Origin: Blastocatellia bacterium
Lineage (GTDB): Bacteria; Acidobacteriota; Blastocatellia; Pyrinomonadales; Pyrinomonadaceae
Direction: 5' to 3'
Assembly (NCBI GenBank): GCA_003168335.1
Contig: PMSM01000006.1
Coordinates: 248,001 to 312,000, forward strand
Length of the DNA: 64,000 nucleotides
In this document: positions 1-8,549 of the stretch, in pieces
Layout of the letters: each line of letters opens with the position of its first letter
How positions within the stretch are numbered: the stretch's first letter is position 1
Notes under the pieces: generated by a model
Told to the model about the DNA's origin: nothing
What the model saw: only the letters and a program-made list of their open reading frames with translations
Database searches by the model: none
Program-made: the position numbers and the translations under genes

Positions 1-790
1 TGATGGTGGTGTGCATGGCCAGCATAACCACCAGGGCGCTCACAATCGCTGCCAGCGCCACCAGGACTCGCATGAAAATAGCCAGGCCGGGAATTGATTT
101 CTCAATGCTGGGGAAAAAATCGCCGGTGAGTTGGACCGTGTTCCCTGGATACTTTTCGTTGATTCGCCTGGCAATCGCGACTTGCTCCGCTGGATTCGTG
201 ACTTTCACCAGAACATAACTGCACTTCCCCGGGGCTTCGAGGAAATCCTGCATCGCCTCGAGCGACAGCTTGGCGCGGGCGCCGGACTCAGGCGCATAAA
301 TTCCCACGACACGAAGGTCCTTGTCACCGAAAAGTTTTAGCGAGCTGCCCACTGGATGGTTGCGGCTCGCCTTTGCTTCGTCGATTACGACTTCGTCAAA
401 GGCTTTCGGACCGCGTCCCTGGACCAGTCGAATATTGCTCATCCTGGTGAAGCTATCCCAGTCGACTCCCTCGACCTGATCCACACCCCAGGGACCACTC
501 GGATAGAAATGGCGGATCACCGGGACCGCGGCTTCGACGCCGTCGATCTGCTTGAGCAAATCAACGTACTTCATGCTTAGGTTGGCAGTGGTCGAAGTCG
601 CCAGCGAGCCGGGCCGGGTAAAAACTATTTCCGCCCGCACGTTCGCCGAACGCCGCTGCAAATCATCAGACATCCCACGCGACAATCCGGTGAAGAGCAT
701 CACCAGTGTCACGCCGAGCGCCACGCCGAACACACTTATCGCCGAACGGAGCGGACGCTGGCGAATGTTGGAAATGACTAAGCTGTCCAA
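1..790 (-). CDS. ABC transporter permease, FtsX/MacB type (C-terminus outside window)
   Basis: Reading frame open to the window edge, with 263 codons inside. The start chosen is TTG at 790, preceded by a GAGG about 10 bases upstream; an in-frame TGA lies just before it. The N-terminus has a cytoplasmic RQRPLRSAIS segment, then a first membrane helix (about residues 14-34), a long extracytoplasmic domain of MacB-PCD type, and a second helix beginning near residue 240. This is the architecture of FtsX-like permeases that pair with an ATPase for lipoprotein release or macrolide/peptide export. The ATPase partner is not in the window, so the substrate is unknown. Confidence 0.85.
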   Translation of the reverse strand, partial: MDSLVISNIRQRPLRSAISVFGVALGVTLVMLFTGLSRGMSDDLQRRSANVRAEIVFTRPGSLATSTTANLSMKYVDLLKQIDGVEAAVPVIRHFYPSGPWGVDQVEGVDWDSFTRMSNIRLVQGRGPKAFDEVVIDEAKASRNHPVGSSLKLFGDKDLRVVGIYAPESGARAKLSLEAMQDFLEAPGKCSYVLVKVTNPAEQVAIARRINEKYPGNTVQLTGDFFPSIEKSIPGLAIFMRVLVALAAIVSALVVMLAMHTTI

Positions 791-894
791 TTGAGCGGGG
801 CCTCTTTCTCAAACGGGGAATATTAATACAAGCCGCGGGGAAAGCCTAACCGGAAGGATTCCGAAGTTGTGCGCAATAACCTGTTAACTGGCTG

Positions 895-1959
895 CTAGTT
901 CTTTGGCGCCGCCAGCCGTTTCTCAGTGTCCAGATCAACCTCTCGCAAGCCCCATTTGTTCTCCAGAACAAATGCGTCCGGCGGATAGTCGCGATTCACA
1001 ATTACGGATTCAGGCATCTGATAGGTGATCGTGATCTTATAGTGATCCTGCGGTCTGGTTAGCCCGACCTGGGCCGGCAATAGGGCCTCGCCCGCGGCGC
1101 CAAATTTCTTCAACTCACCATAGGTAACGTCGGTTACCAAAACGCCTTTTTCGTCAAAGGTCTGCAAGCGCGCCAGCCGGATGCTATTAACTCGATCGAA
1201 CCAGAAACGTCTAAGCAAACGCGCGGTACCATCACCGGCCTGTTGTAACTCCTCGAGAAAGTAATAGCCGCGCACAACTCGCTTGCTACCTTCGGGCTTG
1301 GCCGGATCTTTCTCTGATTGAAAGAACTCACTTTGAACATACGTCACACCTGGCGCGTGCGGATCAATCGGACGAAGCAACAGGGCGTCAGTCAGGTGCT
1401 GTGGTCGCAGGTTCGAAAGCGCGTTCACTGTCTGTGCTTCCGAACTCGCCTTTCCCTTTTTGGCCGGGCTCGCAGTCGGGTTCGAGTTGCCATCCATGTC
1501 CAACTTCGGGTAAACGGCATTATTGGTTCCGCGCACAAAGCGGTGGTATTTCTCGTCACCCTTGAGCACCGCGATCCTGAAATGTTCACCGTCGGAAGTC
1601 ATCTGGGCCACGTCGATGGCCAGCGGCCCCTGCACGACAAGATAAACCTTCGCCGGACGTTGCAACGTGACCGAGCCATCGGCAGCGCGATATTTTTCCG
1701 CGATGCCTGCGGTAGCAAATGAAGTGTCTTCGAACTGAATGTCTACTTTGCCATGAATCGAACGCGCCGAGCCGAGGTTGTTGACTACCGCAATAAGCTG
1801 CGCCGTGTCCGCCTGCGACAACGGTGTAAGCAGTTTTTCGACCTCGACGGGTTTATGAACGATGTGACACGCCGTCACCAGAGGGAGGATGATCGAAAGC
1901 GCGAGCGTGATTGCCAGCCGTACTCTGGCGGTCCGGGAACCGGGGATATGATTCTGCAT
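895..1959 (-). CDS. LolB/DUF4292-like outer-membrane lipoprotein
   Basis: A 354-residue protein with a lipoprotein signal peptide: basic N-terminus, hydrophobic stretch and lipobox LVTAC with the lipidated Cys at residue 31. The mature part opens with a LolA/LolB-like half-barrel pattern (SIHGKVDIQF near residue 70, then alternating strands with PAKVYLVVQG). ATG at 1959 is preferred over the TTG one codon upstream; no strong ribosome site is seen. It lies downstream of the promoter-less gap before the metallothionein gene and upstream of the ABC permease on the same strand, so a role in lipoprotein or envelope traffic is plausible but inferred. Confidence 0.8.
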   Translation of the reverse strand: MQNHIPGSRTARVRLAITLALSIILPLVTACHIVHKPVEVEKLLTPLSQADTAQLIAVVNNLGSARSIHGKVDIQFEDTSFATAGIAEKYRAADGSVTLQRPAKVYLVVQGPLAIDVAQMTSDGEHFRIAVLKGDEKYHRFVRGTNNAVYPKLDMDGNSNPTASPAKKGKASSEAQTVNALSNLRPQHLTDALLLRPIDPHAPGVTYVQSEFFQSEKDPAKPEGSKRVVRGYYFLEELQQAGDGTARLLRRFWFDRVNSIRLARLQTFDEKGVLVTDVTYGELKKFGAAGEALLPAQVGLTRPQDHYKITITYQMPESVIVNRDYPPDAFVLENKWGLREVDLDTEKRLAAPKN

Positions 1960-2130
1960 CAACGATCAAATAGGCCGGCGCTGAGGCGGTCGCCGGCACG
2001 TTCATAAGTAACTTTCTTAGGACGCCTCACGCTAACAAAGCACCTTCGCGGTTGTCAACGCGACTGACAAAGGCTTTGGGGCTATGTGATGAATCGACGC
2101 GCCGGCAGACAAATGCGGCCGACCGAAGTG

Positions 2131-2280
2131 TTACCGACATGGTGGGTGTGCACAGCCGCACCCGATTTCCATGACGCCGGTTTTTTCAGCTTCCGCACAA
2201 TACTCGCTGCAGTATTTGCTTCCTTCTTCTGGCGGGCAATCGCACGACCCGTGGGCACACTTACCAGTTGTTTCAGCCAT
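2131..2280 (-). CDS. small Cys-rich metallothionein-like protein
   Basis: A 49-residue gene. The start ATG at 2280 has a near-perfect ribosome site (GAGGAGG, 9 bases upstream). The product has nine cysteines and two histidines: KCAHGSCDC, YCSEYC and GCGCAHPPC. This spacing (Cys pairs, a central YCSxxCA, a terminal GCxC/H motif) is that of bacterial metallothioneins of the SmtA/BmtA family, which bind Zn, Cd or Cu in the cytoplasm. No metal-sensor gene is adjacent. The family assignment rests on the cysteine pattern; length matches the family's usual 45-60 residues. Confidence 0.8.
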   Translation of the reverse strand: MAETTGKCAHGSCDCPPEEGSKYCSEYCAEAEKTGVMEIGCGCAHPPCR

Positions 2281-2467
2281 TAGAGCGAACCTCCTCGATC
2301 ATCTCTTCCAAACCCTTGGGGGTTATTAGATTGTTGGGGGATGTCGTAAACCTATGCTAGGCCCGCATCGCAAGCAAGGTCAAGATGAAGTCGTGCGACA
2401 CTTGCTCGCGAACGGTCGCAGCTATTTATTTAAGCAACAGGGAAAGCGGGTGCACGATGAAATTGCG

Positions 2468-3661
2468 TCATCCGCGAAGCTTCTTCAACCGTTCAGCCGC
2501 CAGCAGCAAGGTCTCGTCTTTCTTACAGAAACAGAATCGCACCTGTTGCGAGCCCAGCGCCGGATCGCTGTAGAAACTCGACCCGGGCACGCAGGCAACT
2601 CCTATTTCACGAATCAGGTGACGGGTAAACTCAACATCATCTTTGAAACCAAAAGCGCTGATGTCGGTCATTACATAGTAGGCCCCGTCAGGAGAGAACG
2701 TTCCAAAACCAGCGCGTTCGAGCTCCGGCAAGATCAAATCGCGGCGAGCACGATAGTCGCTTTGCAGTTGGTCGTAATAAGAGGGCGGGAGCGATAGCGC
2801 ATAGGCGCCTGCGGCCTGCAAAGGCGCGGCGGCGCCCACAGTCAAAAAGTCGTGCACCTTGCGAACCGCGCTGGTGATTTCAGGGCTTGCGATGCAATAG
2901 CCGACGCGCCAGCCCGTAACCGAATAAGTCTTGGACATCGAGTTCACGATCACCGTGCGTTCGCGCATGCCATCGATCTGCGCCATTGAGATATGTGCGA
3001 TCTCGGCGCCTGCGCGCGGATACAGAATGTGTTCGTAGATCTCATCAGTGAAGCAGAGGGCATCAAACTCGCGGCACAGGCCGGCGATGAATTCCATCTC
3101 GTCGCGGGTGAAAACTTTTCCAGTCGGATTGTTCGGATTGCAGATGATGATCGCTTTTGTCTTATCACTGAAGGCTGCGCGCAGTTCCGCTGTGTCAAAA
3201 CTCCAGTCTGGCGCGCGCAAAGGAACGTAACGCGGCCGCGCATCTGAGAGGATTGCGTCAGGCGCGTAGTTCTCATAGAAAGGCTCAAACAGGATCACTT
3301 CTTCGCCCGGATCGACGGTGGCCATCATCGCGGCGATCATGCCTTCGGTTGATCCGCACGTGACCGTGATTTCAGTTTCCGGATCGATGTCCAGGCCGAG
3401 GTACCATTTCGTCTTGCGGGCGATCGCTTCGCGGAAATCCTTCGCGCCCCAGGTAATCGCGTATTGATTGATGTCATCGGCGATGGCCTGCATGGCCACG
3501 CGCTTGATATCTTCCGGGGCCGCGAAATCAGGAAAGCCCTGCGAGAGATTCACCGCGCCGTACTTCATCGCCTCGCGCGTCATCTCGCGAATGACGGATT
3601 CAGTGAACAGACTCGCTTTGCGAGAGACGCGACGTGAAATTGAGCGTGCGGGTGTCGTCAT
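2468..3661 (-). CDS. pyridoxal-phosphate aminotransferase, class I/II
   Basis: A 397-residue fold-type I aminotransferase. Visible motifs are NLSQGFPDF near residue 38, NPNNPTG (175-181), TDEIY with the cofactor-ring Asp206 and Tyr209, the Schiff-base lysine in SMSKTYS (Lys244) and a C-terminal RFCF arginine for the alpha-carboxylate. The LSQGFPDF start is typical of the kynurenine/methionine/aspartate aminotransferase-like subgroup, so the amino donor cannot be fixed from sequence alone. Full family length. It is followed on the same strand, after a palindromic repeat, by no obvious biosynthetic partner. Confidence 0.9.
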   Translation of the reverse strand: MTTPARSISRRVSRKASLFTESVIREMTREAMKYGAVNLSQGFPDFAAPEDIKRVAMQAIADDINQYAITWGAKDFREAIARKTKWYLGLDIDPETEITVTCGSTEGMIAAMMATVDPGEEVILFEPFYENYAPDAILSDARPRYVPLRAPDWSFDTAELRAAFSDKTKAIIICNPNNPTGKVFTRDEMEFIAGLCREFDALCFTDEIYEHILYPRAGAEIAHISMAQIDGMRERTVIVNSMSKTYSVTGWRVGYCIASPEITSAVRKVHDFLTVGAAAPLQAAGAYALSLPPSYYDQLQSDYRARRDLILPELERAGFGTFSPDGAYYVMTDISAFGFKDDVEFTRHLIREIGVACVPGSSFYSDPALGSQQVRFCFCKKDETLLLAAERLKKLRG

Positions 3662-3725
3662 AGAAGTTAGCCACTGACTTACAATTGAAGTGCGATTATT
3701 TCATCTACCTCTATCCGTGTCTATC

Positions 3726-3798
3726 GGTGTTTAGAGTACCAACTTTAGTTGGGTCTTTCGCTGGCAAGAACCCGACTGAAGTCGGTACTCTCAACACC
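3726..3798. repeat. intergenic inverted repeat, family A
   Basis: Arms GGTGTTTAGAGTACC (3726-3740) and GGTACTCTCAACACC (3784-3798), with inner arms around AACTTTAGTTGGGT and ACCCGACTGAAGT. It lies between two minus-strand genes. A shorter relative with the same ends is at 21910-21947. Confidence 0.75.
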
Positions 3799-3814
3799 TG
3801 TATCCAAAGACAGC

Positions 3815-4723
3815 CTAATTCGGCGCTGGTGATTTCAACTGCTCAAGAATCGAACGCACTGCCGGCGCCAGTGAACCGTTAGGCGCCAGTCTCAGATAGT
3901 TTTCATAAGCGACGATTGCTTCTTTGTTACTGCCGCTCTTCTCGCAAGCCGCACCCAGCATTTGGTAGATGATCGGCTCAGTATCAGATAGCTGGTCGAT
4001 CGCGATTTGAAATTCGCGCGCGGCCAATTCGTACTGGCCCTTGTCTTCGTAGACACGGCCGATGCCCACATGGGCCTCCGGCTGAGAGCCGTGACTTTCC
4101 CGAATCGCACGATTGAATGCGCCTGCCGCTTCGTCCGTCTGCCCGGCTTCGCGATAGATGCGGCCTTCGACTGCCGACGCCTCAGGATAAACCGCCCGGT
4201 CGCGGCGGGCAGCTTCGATTTCAGCCAACGCGCCGTTGGTGTCGTTGAGATCCAATAACACGCGCGCCAGCCCAACGTGCGCCGCCGGGAAGGCAGGACG
4301 AAGCGCTAGCGTCCGGCGATAGAGATCAGCGGCCTGCTGACGCGCCTCTTCATCGCGGGCGGTCTCGCGCGCTGTTTCGGCCTGCTGAAAAGCAAGCTCG
4401 GCTTGATCATTGGTCTTTATCAGTCGGGGCTTTATTTCGCCGCGTTGAGCGGCCGTCACGGGCATCGAACTCTCTTTAAAGCCATTGGCGCGGACGCGCA
4501 AGGTATGCGGGCCCGGCGAGACCGTTACCTTTGCCAGTGTTCCGCCCGCGTCCGTGCTGCCGCGGCGAATTTCATCAAGCCAGACGATGGCGTTTGGCTC
4601 AGTGACGATCGTCAGTGTGCGGGCAGTGCTTGCAGCATTAGTTCCAGGTTTTGGCCGTTGGGCCAGGCCATCGCCGACGAAACCTGCCAGCAAGAGTCCA
4701 GCGAGACAAATCCTCAATTTCAT
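3815..4723 (-). CDS. secreted PEGA-domain and TPR protein
   Basis: A 302-residue protein with a cleavable signal peptide (about residues 1-21, ending GDGLAQ). A PEGA-like beta domain follows (about 35-100: TIVTEPNAIVWLDE, GPHTLRVRANGF), then three or more TPR repeats (about 125-295, for example AAHVGLARVLLDL and AHVGIGRVYEDKGQ). Such proteins act as periplasmic protein-binding scaffolds. No enzymatic motif is seen. It is the last gene on this strand after the R-body locus but is separated from it by more than 160 bases, so co-transcription is not certain. Confidence 0.8.
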   Translation of the reverse strand: MKLRICLAGLLLAGFVGDGLAQRPKPGTNAASTARTLTIVTEPNAIVWLDEIRRGSTDAGGTLAKVTVSPGPHTLRVRANGFKESSMPVTAAQRGEIKPRLIKTNDQAELAFQQAETARETARDEEARQQAADLYRRTLALRPAFPAAHVGLARVLLDLNDTNGALAEIEAARRDRAVYPEASAVEGRIYREAGQTDEAAGAFNRAIRESHGSQPEAHVGIGRVYEDKGQYELAAREFQIAIDQLSDTEPIIYQMLGAACEKSGSNKEAIVAYENYLRLAPNGSLAPAVRSILEQLKSPAPN

Positions 4724-4889
4724 TTACAGTACGTTTACCGCAAGGGGCGGGAACGTGCAAGTGGTTGGCAACCGCAGATAATCCTAAGGAGGAGTTATTA
4801 AGAGTCAGACGAGTTTATTTCCAGCTTTGAAGCAGTGAGATGACTCACCCATTCGCTGCGCTGCTGAGCTGTGCCCAGCCCCTCGACTC

Positions 4890-5093
4890 TTACCGCCCAA
4901 TAGGAAAGCCGAACACTTGCCAGCCGAGCAGGAACAACAAGCACCAGAGCAGAATGTGCCCTCCGAAGGGTCGATAGTTGATGCCGCCGGCTCCGTAATT
5001 CGACCAGAGACCGAATATCAACCAGAACAACATCAGAATCCAAAACACGACGCCGATGCTCAAAGCACCGCCGCCAGCAATCAGAGCTAACAT
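4890..5093 (-). CDS. small two-helix membrane protein
   Basis: A 67-residue hydrophobic protein of unknown family. ATG at 5093 is chosen because GGAGG lies 7 bases upstream; an upstream in-frame start would place the ribosome site inside the gene. Two membrane helices are visible, about residues 2-27 and 46-61, with a short polar loop containing GGINYRPFGGH. It sits 145 bases downstream of the metalloprotease gene, on the same strand as the R-body cluster, and could be its last member, but nothing in the protein itself points to a function. Confidence 0.7.
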   Translation of the reverse strand: MLALIAGGGALSIGVVFWILMLFWLIFGLWSNYGAGGINYRPFGGHILLWCLLFLLGWQVFGFPIGR

Positions 5094-5238
5094 TTCAATC
5101 CCTCCCTGACATTCGTATGACAATTGATCAGCTTCATTCACTCAACTGCGCGAATCGCAATAGCCCGCACGCTAATGAGTTTGCGCGGTCGAGAATTTGA
5201 ATTCGGTGACGTTGCGGAATCGTCAAGACACGTAGCGC

Positions 5239-6057
5239 TCACCACCCCAGTTCGTTCAGGATGCGCAGCACCGGAGCATCTACTGCCCGCACGCGGACTC
5301 CCGGACCGATGCTCGGTCGCATCAAAGAGTTCGGATCATTCAAGTGGTCGATGCTGGTAAATGGAACAAAAGGGTTCGGGGCATAAACCTGGTAACGATT
5401 CAGATCAAAAAAGAGATTATTGCCGACTAACGGAGCGCCAAGGTTGACCGAGTTATTTGCATAGGCTCCGGTGTTTGTCAGTTGATCTCCTTTTAGATCC
5501 TGAATGTGCAGTCCGTAGACCGTGGGCTGATTATTCAGAGCCGGCAGTTGGAATCCCAGCGCCTGCCCGGTGCCCTGAACCATCTGGTTGGCCAGATTGA
5601 TCAGCGCTTGATTTCCGTAGCTACCGGTGTACGGCCATCCCGGCAGCTCCCAAAAGGCGCTCACGAAACCGAGGCCATGGCAAATTTCGTGTGTGGCAAT
5701 CGATTGCAAGTCATATTCGCCCTGGGGTGGAGCGCCGGTGCCCGTGTACCAGTCGACATTGTTGCTGAAGAACACATTCATGTCGGGTTCGTTTTGCTTT
5801 AGATTCTGGTTGGCCAGTTTGTCACCCAGCGCGCTTGGGTACCAGACATCCGTTACCGGCCTATTCTGAAAATTCTGGACCGGGTTGGGAATGCAAACGG
5901 CAGCGAAGCCGGGAAGGTTCACGCCCCAGGTTGCGGTGATGTTGACCGCGACATTGGAAGTCAGCGCCGCGGACCATGTATCCAACGCGCGTTGAAAAGA
6001 ATTAATCGCCGCATCGGGAAAGCCGTTGGCCCAGGTCAAGATGTAGTCCAATGCCAT
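5239..6057 (-). CDS. metzincin-like zinc metalloprotease without signal peptide (R-body locus)
   Basis: A 272-residue protein with the zinc motif HEICHGLGF (His123, Glu124, His127). The usual third ligand directly after GxxH is absent. A C-terminal SIDHLNDPNSLMRP segment near residue 240 resembles the region supplying the distal part of the active site in secreted bacterial metzincin-like proteases. The start ATG has AAGGAG 9 bases upstream. Unlike relatives, which are usually exported, it begins directly with the catalytic domain and no signal peptide is seen. It lies 134 bases downstream of the 94-residue gene of the reb cluster, same strand. A payload or processing role is inference. Confidence 0.8.
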   Translation of the reverse strand: MALDYILTWANGFPDAAINSFQRALDTWSAALTSNVAVNITATWGVNLPGFAAVCIPNPVQNFQNRPVTDVWYPSALGDKLANQNLKQNEPDMNVFFSNNVDWYTGTGAPPQGEYDLQSIATHEICHGLGFVSAFWELPGWPYTGSYGNQALINLANQMVQGTGQALGFQLPALNNQPTVYGLHIQDLKGDQLTNTGAYANNSVNLGAPLVGNNLFFDLNRYQVYAPNPFVPFTSIDHLNDPNSLMRPSIGPGVRVRAVDAPVLRILNELGW

Positions 6058-6191
6058 CGTATTCTTCTCCTTCGTAGGGTGCCTGACAGTATTTTCATCG
6101 GCGCCGGGACTTCGCGGACTGAAAGCATAACTCTAAACAGGAGCGGCCAAAGTCCGGCGGGCTCAGACATAAGCAACCAGTAAGTGCTCTA

Positions 6192-6476
6192 CTACTCGGG
6201 CGTCATCACTCGATGGATGCTCTCCAGCCAATTCTTAAGGGTCTCTACCTGGCTCTTGTTCATCTCCGATTTCAGATCAGCGGAGATCGAAAACGGCGGA
6301 CCAAAATTGACACCCACGAAGACCGAGACCTTCTTGGCGTCCGCATGATTGAACCTGAAGCTCCACTGGCCATCCTGAGGTTTCATGGGCGCACTGCTTG
6401 GCGGCCCATAAGGCTCAAGTTCCTGGCCTACACCTTCGACCAGGCCATCTTTCGAATTCTCTTGAAAGTTGTCCAT
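6192..6476 (-). CDS. hypothetical protein in R-body cluster
   Basis: A 94-residue soluble protein I do not recognise. Ribosome site AAGGAAAG just upstream of ATG. The N-terminal third is polar and proline-rich; the middle (about residues 38-65) alternates like a beta hairpin (WSFRFNH, VSVFVGVNFGPP) and the C-terminus is a helix ending in LESIHRVMTPE. No signal peptide or membrane segment. It sits 31 bases downstream of the 183-residue gene and is probably in the same transcript. Confidence 0.65.
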   Translation of the reverse strand: MDNFQENSKDGLVEGVGQELEPYGPPSSAPMKPQDGQWSFRFNHADAKKVSVFVGVNFGPPFSISADLKSEMNKSQVETLKNWLESIHRVMTPE

Positions 6477-6507
6477 TCTTTCCTTTTCGTCGAGCCTTGG
6501 ATGACCC

Positions 6508-7059
6508 TTATGGTTGCCTGCTCCGGTCAGGAGCCGGCGGCGATTGCCCCGCGCCCGCTTCCGGCGGCGGCATTTCGGTCGGGCCTGGTTTACTTAACCG
6601 GCTGTCTATTGTCTTCATGAAGGACTCCATGGCGGCGTTCAAGTGGTCTGTCGCCTGAGTCACCAGCAGCACGCTGGCCGCGACCGGATCCGCGGGAGCA
6701 TTTCCTCCGGGACTATCGAACGACGGCAAGGTGCTCTGGGGAAGATACGCGCCGGCCTGTGCTCCGGCCGCAGCTCGCTCGATCCCACTGAATATTTCGC
6801 CAGCCCGCTGATATGCTTTTTGTATGGCTTCAACTGAAAATGGCTGCAAGGTGTCGTCGGTTGAGTCTGCCGTGCTCGCGGGAAGCGAGTTCGCGACGCC
6901 CTGATTCAATTGCTCGTAGATTGATTTTTGAGTCAGGAGAGCATCGCGCAACATCCCGGCCGATTCTTGCAGGGCCGCACGAAACTGTTGCTGATGTGAA
7001 TTGAAGACCTGGGTCAGATCCCCTTCGATGGCGTCGTTCCTGATCTCATCTGCGCGCAT
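6508..7059 (-). CDS. helical accessory protein of R-body cluster
   Basis: A 183-residue protein with no family I recognise. The start has a very strong ribosome site (AAAGGAGGAGAAC before ATG). Residues about 15-60 and 75-100 form amphipathic helices rich in Gln and Ala; about 135-160 forms another (VLLVTQATDHLNAAMESFM). The C-terminal 25 residues are Pro-rich. It overlaps the end of the upstream 156-residue gene by 14 bases, which implies translational coupling. No signal peptide. A structural or chaperone role in R-body assembly is inferred from position only. Confidence 0.65.
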   Translation of the reverse strand: MRADEIRNDAIEGDLTQVFNSHQQQFRAALQESAGMLRDALLTQKSIYEQLNQGVANSLPASTADSTDDTLQPFSVEAIQKAYQRAGEIFSGIERAAAGAQAGAYLPQSTLPSFDSPGGNAPADPVAASVLLVTQATDHLNAAMESFMKTIDSRLSKPGPTEMPPPEAGAGQSPPAPDRSRQP

Positions 7060-7516
7060 GTTCTCCTCCTTTCACTCGAGTCCTGAGGGCAGCGGGCGGT
7101 TTCGCCGCAGCGGCCGGGGCCGCGCTGAACTGGCTCAAGACCGTGAAAGCGTTTGTGCCAATCGTGAGATAAAGGGCTGCGGCGGTCTGCATCGTGGCCA
7201 TTGATGCCGTGACAATATCCCCGTAGCTTGGTTCCTGCGTCGCGATCCACGCGGCGGTTGCGGCGCCTATTGCGGTGATCTCAACCGCGTTGATATTGCG
7301 CAGCATGTCCCCCGCATCCTGAATGACAATCGCGGTCGTTTGACCGATCGACTGCACGGCCCTGCCCTCGCTCTGCTGGCCGGGCGAAGGATCCGACGAA
7401 CTCGAGCCCTGACCCGCGGCGCCCGACGTGCTTAGCCCTGCGCCAAACACTGCCCTGTTGATTTGCTCAGTAGTATCGCTAACGAGTTGGAGCGCTGGGT
7501 TTTTTGGGTTCGTCAT
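7046..7516 (-). CDS. helical R-body-associated protein (Reb-like periodicity)
   Basis: A 156-residue protein. ATG at 7516 is chosen because AGAAAGGA precedes it; an upstream ATG at 7552 lacks this. After a low-complexity Ser/Gly/Gln segment (about 25-55), residues 60-140 form a helical region AVQSIGQTTAIVIQDAGDML...NAVEITAIGAA, whose QTT-start, Ala-rich small-residue pattern recalls Reb proteins. Similarity is too weak to call it a Reb protein without a profile search. It lies 58 bases downstream of the divergent Reb-like gene. Confidence 0.65.
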   Translation of the reverse strand: MTNPKNPALQLVSDTTEQINRAVFGAGLSTSGAAGQGSSSSDPSPGQQSEGRAVQSIGQTTAIVIQDAGDMLRNINAVEITAIGAATAAWIATQEPSYGDIVTASMATMQTAAALYLTIGTNAFTVLSQFSAAPAAAAKPPAALRTRVKGGEHARR

Positions 7517-7574
7517 CAATTTCCTTTCTGCAACGGGTCTGAGCGTCCGCACCTATTAGTCCAGGCCCCGATCG

Positions 7575-7820
7575 TCATACTACCTTGGCAGCAGCTTTTA
7601 GAATTTCGGCACAGGTAGTGACTACGGCGGTGTTGTTGATTTGAGACGCGGAATACTGCGTCGACACGGCATTGATCATCAGCAGCGAAATCGAATACGC
7701 CGAAGCTTCGAGCGTAACGCCCTGCGATTCCGACGTGGCCTGGCTCAATATTGTTGCATTTACCGCACACGTGCTTTGGAGCACCTGCTGGTTGAGTTCT
7801 GCGGTGGCTGCGTCTCCCAT
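7575..7820 (-). CDS. divergent Reb-like protein
   Basis: An 81-residue protein of the same length and helical pattern as the four RebB proteins upstream. The segment INAVSTQYSASQINNTAVVTTCAEILK aligns by position with NAVYSQQQANVTYQAASTMGVAKLL, shown here in two halves: NAVSTQ matches NAVYSQ, and the C-terminal helix ends one hydrophobic patch later. The N-terminal half has lost the GEAPA motif. GGAGAG precedes ATG at 7820. Interpreted as a degenerate or specialised R-body subunit; this needs a profile comparison. Confidence 0.6.
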   Translation of the reverse strand: MGDAATAELNQQVLQSTCAVNATILSQATSESQGVTLEASAYSISLLMINAVSTQYSASQINNTAVVTTCAEILKAAAKVV

Positions 7821-7856
7821 GAATATTCTCTCCAGTCTGGTTGCGCCTTAGCGCGG

Positions 7857-8087
7857 CTACGACCTCCCGATGGACAAAAGTAAAGCAATTGCATCCACGG
7901 TCGCCGCCTGATGGGTCATGTTCGCCTGCTGCTGCGCATAGACCGCATTGATCGAGGCCATGGCGACAGAGTTCGCCAGGGTCTGATACAGACTTGCCAG
8001 GGCCATGGCAGGTGCGGTGCCGATGACGATTAGATTCGTCTGCGTCACCGCATCTGTAACCATGGAATTAACAGTCTCTTTAGCCAT
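7857..8087 (-). CDS. RebB-family R-body protein, copy 4
   Basis: A 76-residue protein. It carries the family signature in order: VTDAVTQTN (residues 9-17), GTAPAMALASLYQT (about 23-36), NAVYAQQQANMTHQAAT (about 47-63) and a final LLLSIG. RebB proteins assemble into R-bodies, insoluble cytoplasmic protein ribbons that extend on a trigger. It diverges from the other copies in lacking the GVAKLL end. Its ribosome site is weaker than those of its neighbours, so it may be made in smaller amount. Confidence 0.88.
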   Translation of the reverse strand: MAKETVNSMVTDAVTQTNLIVIGTAPAMALASLYQTLANSVAMASINAVYAQQQANMTHQAATVDAIALLLSIGRS

Positions 8088-8215
8088 CTCGTATTGGTGC
8101 TATGGACGCACTTCTTGCGCGATCTGCTCTTGCAGGACCAGGACATCGCGCGGATTTGTGCGCCCGGTGAGCCGGTGCTAAAGCGCGTTCACTTAGCCAC
8201 CAGCCTGTTTGCGTC

Positions 8216-8449
8216 TTAGACCGCGAGACTGAGCAGTTTGGCTACACCCATCGTGCTGGCCGCTTGATAAGTAACGTTGGCCTGTTGCTGGGAGTAGACG
8301 GCATTGGCGGCCGCCATGGCCACTGAGTTGCCGATCGTTTGATAAAGACTCCCCATGGCCACTGCCGGAGCCTCACCCAGCACCTTCACATTGGTCTGCG
8401 TGATCGCGTCGGTGATCTGCGAATTGACTGGTACAAAAGTATCTGCCAT
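8216..8449 (-). CDS. RebB-family R-body protein, copy 3
   Basis: A 77-residue protein with the signature ITDAITQTNVKVLGEAPA (residues 12-29), GSLYQTIGNSVAMAAANAV and QQQANVTYQAAST. It is nearly identical to copy 1 (8887-9129) apart from the first seven residues, the middle and the tail, which points to a recent tandem duplication. AAGGAG lies 7 bases before ATG. The absence of signal peptide and the helix-rich, small-residue composition fit a cytoplasmic self-assembling subunit. Confidence 0.93.
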   Translation of the reverse strand: MADTFVPVNSQITDAITQTNVKVLGEAPAVAMGSLYQTIGNSVAMAAANAVYSQQQANVTYQAASTMGVAKLLSLAV

Positions 8450-8549
8450 TTTCCTTCTCCTTTGTTGTATTAACTCCTTAGAGTTTTGTGAATCGCAAAT
8501 TGGCCATGAGGTCGACGCGCCTGGGTCGACACTACCACCTCACCGCCAA

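Noticed and set aside
7046-7552. Longer start (7552) for the 156-residue reb-cluster protein
   Set aside because: The strong ribosome site lies before the ATG at 7516.
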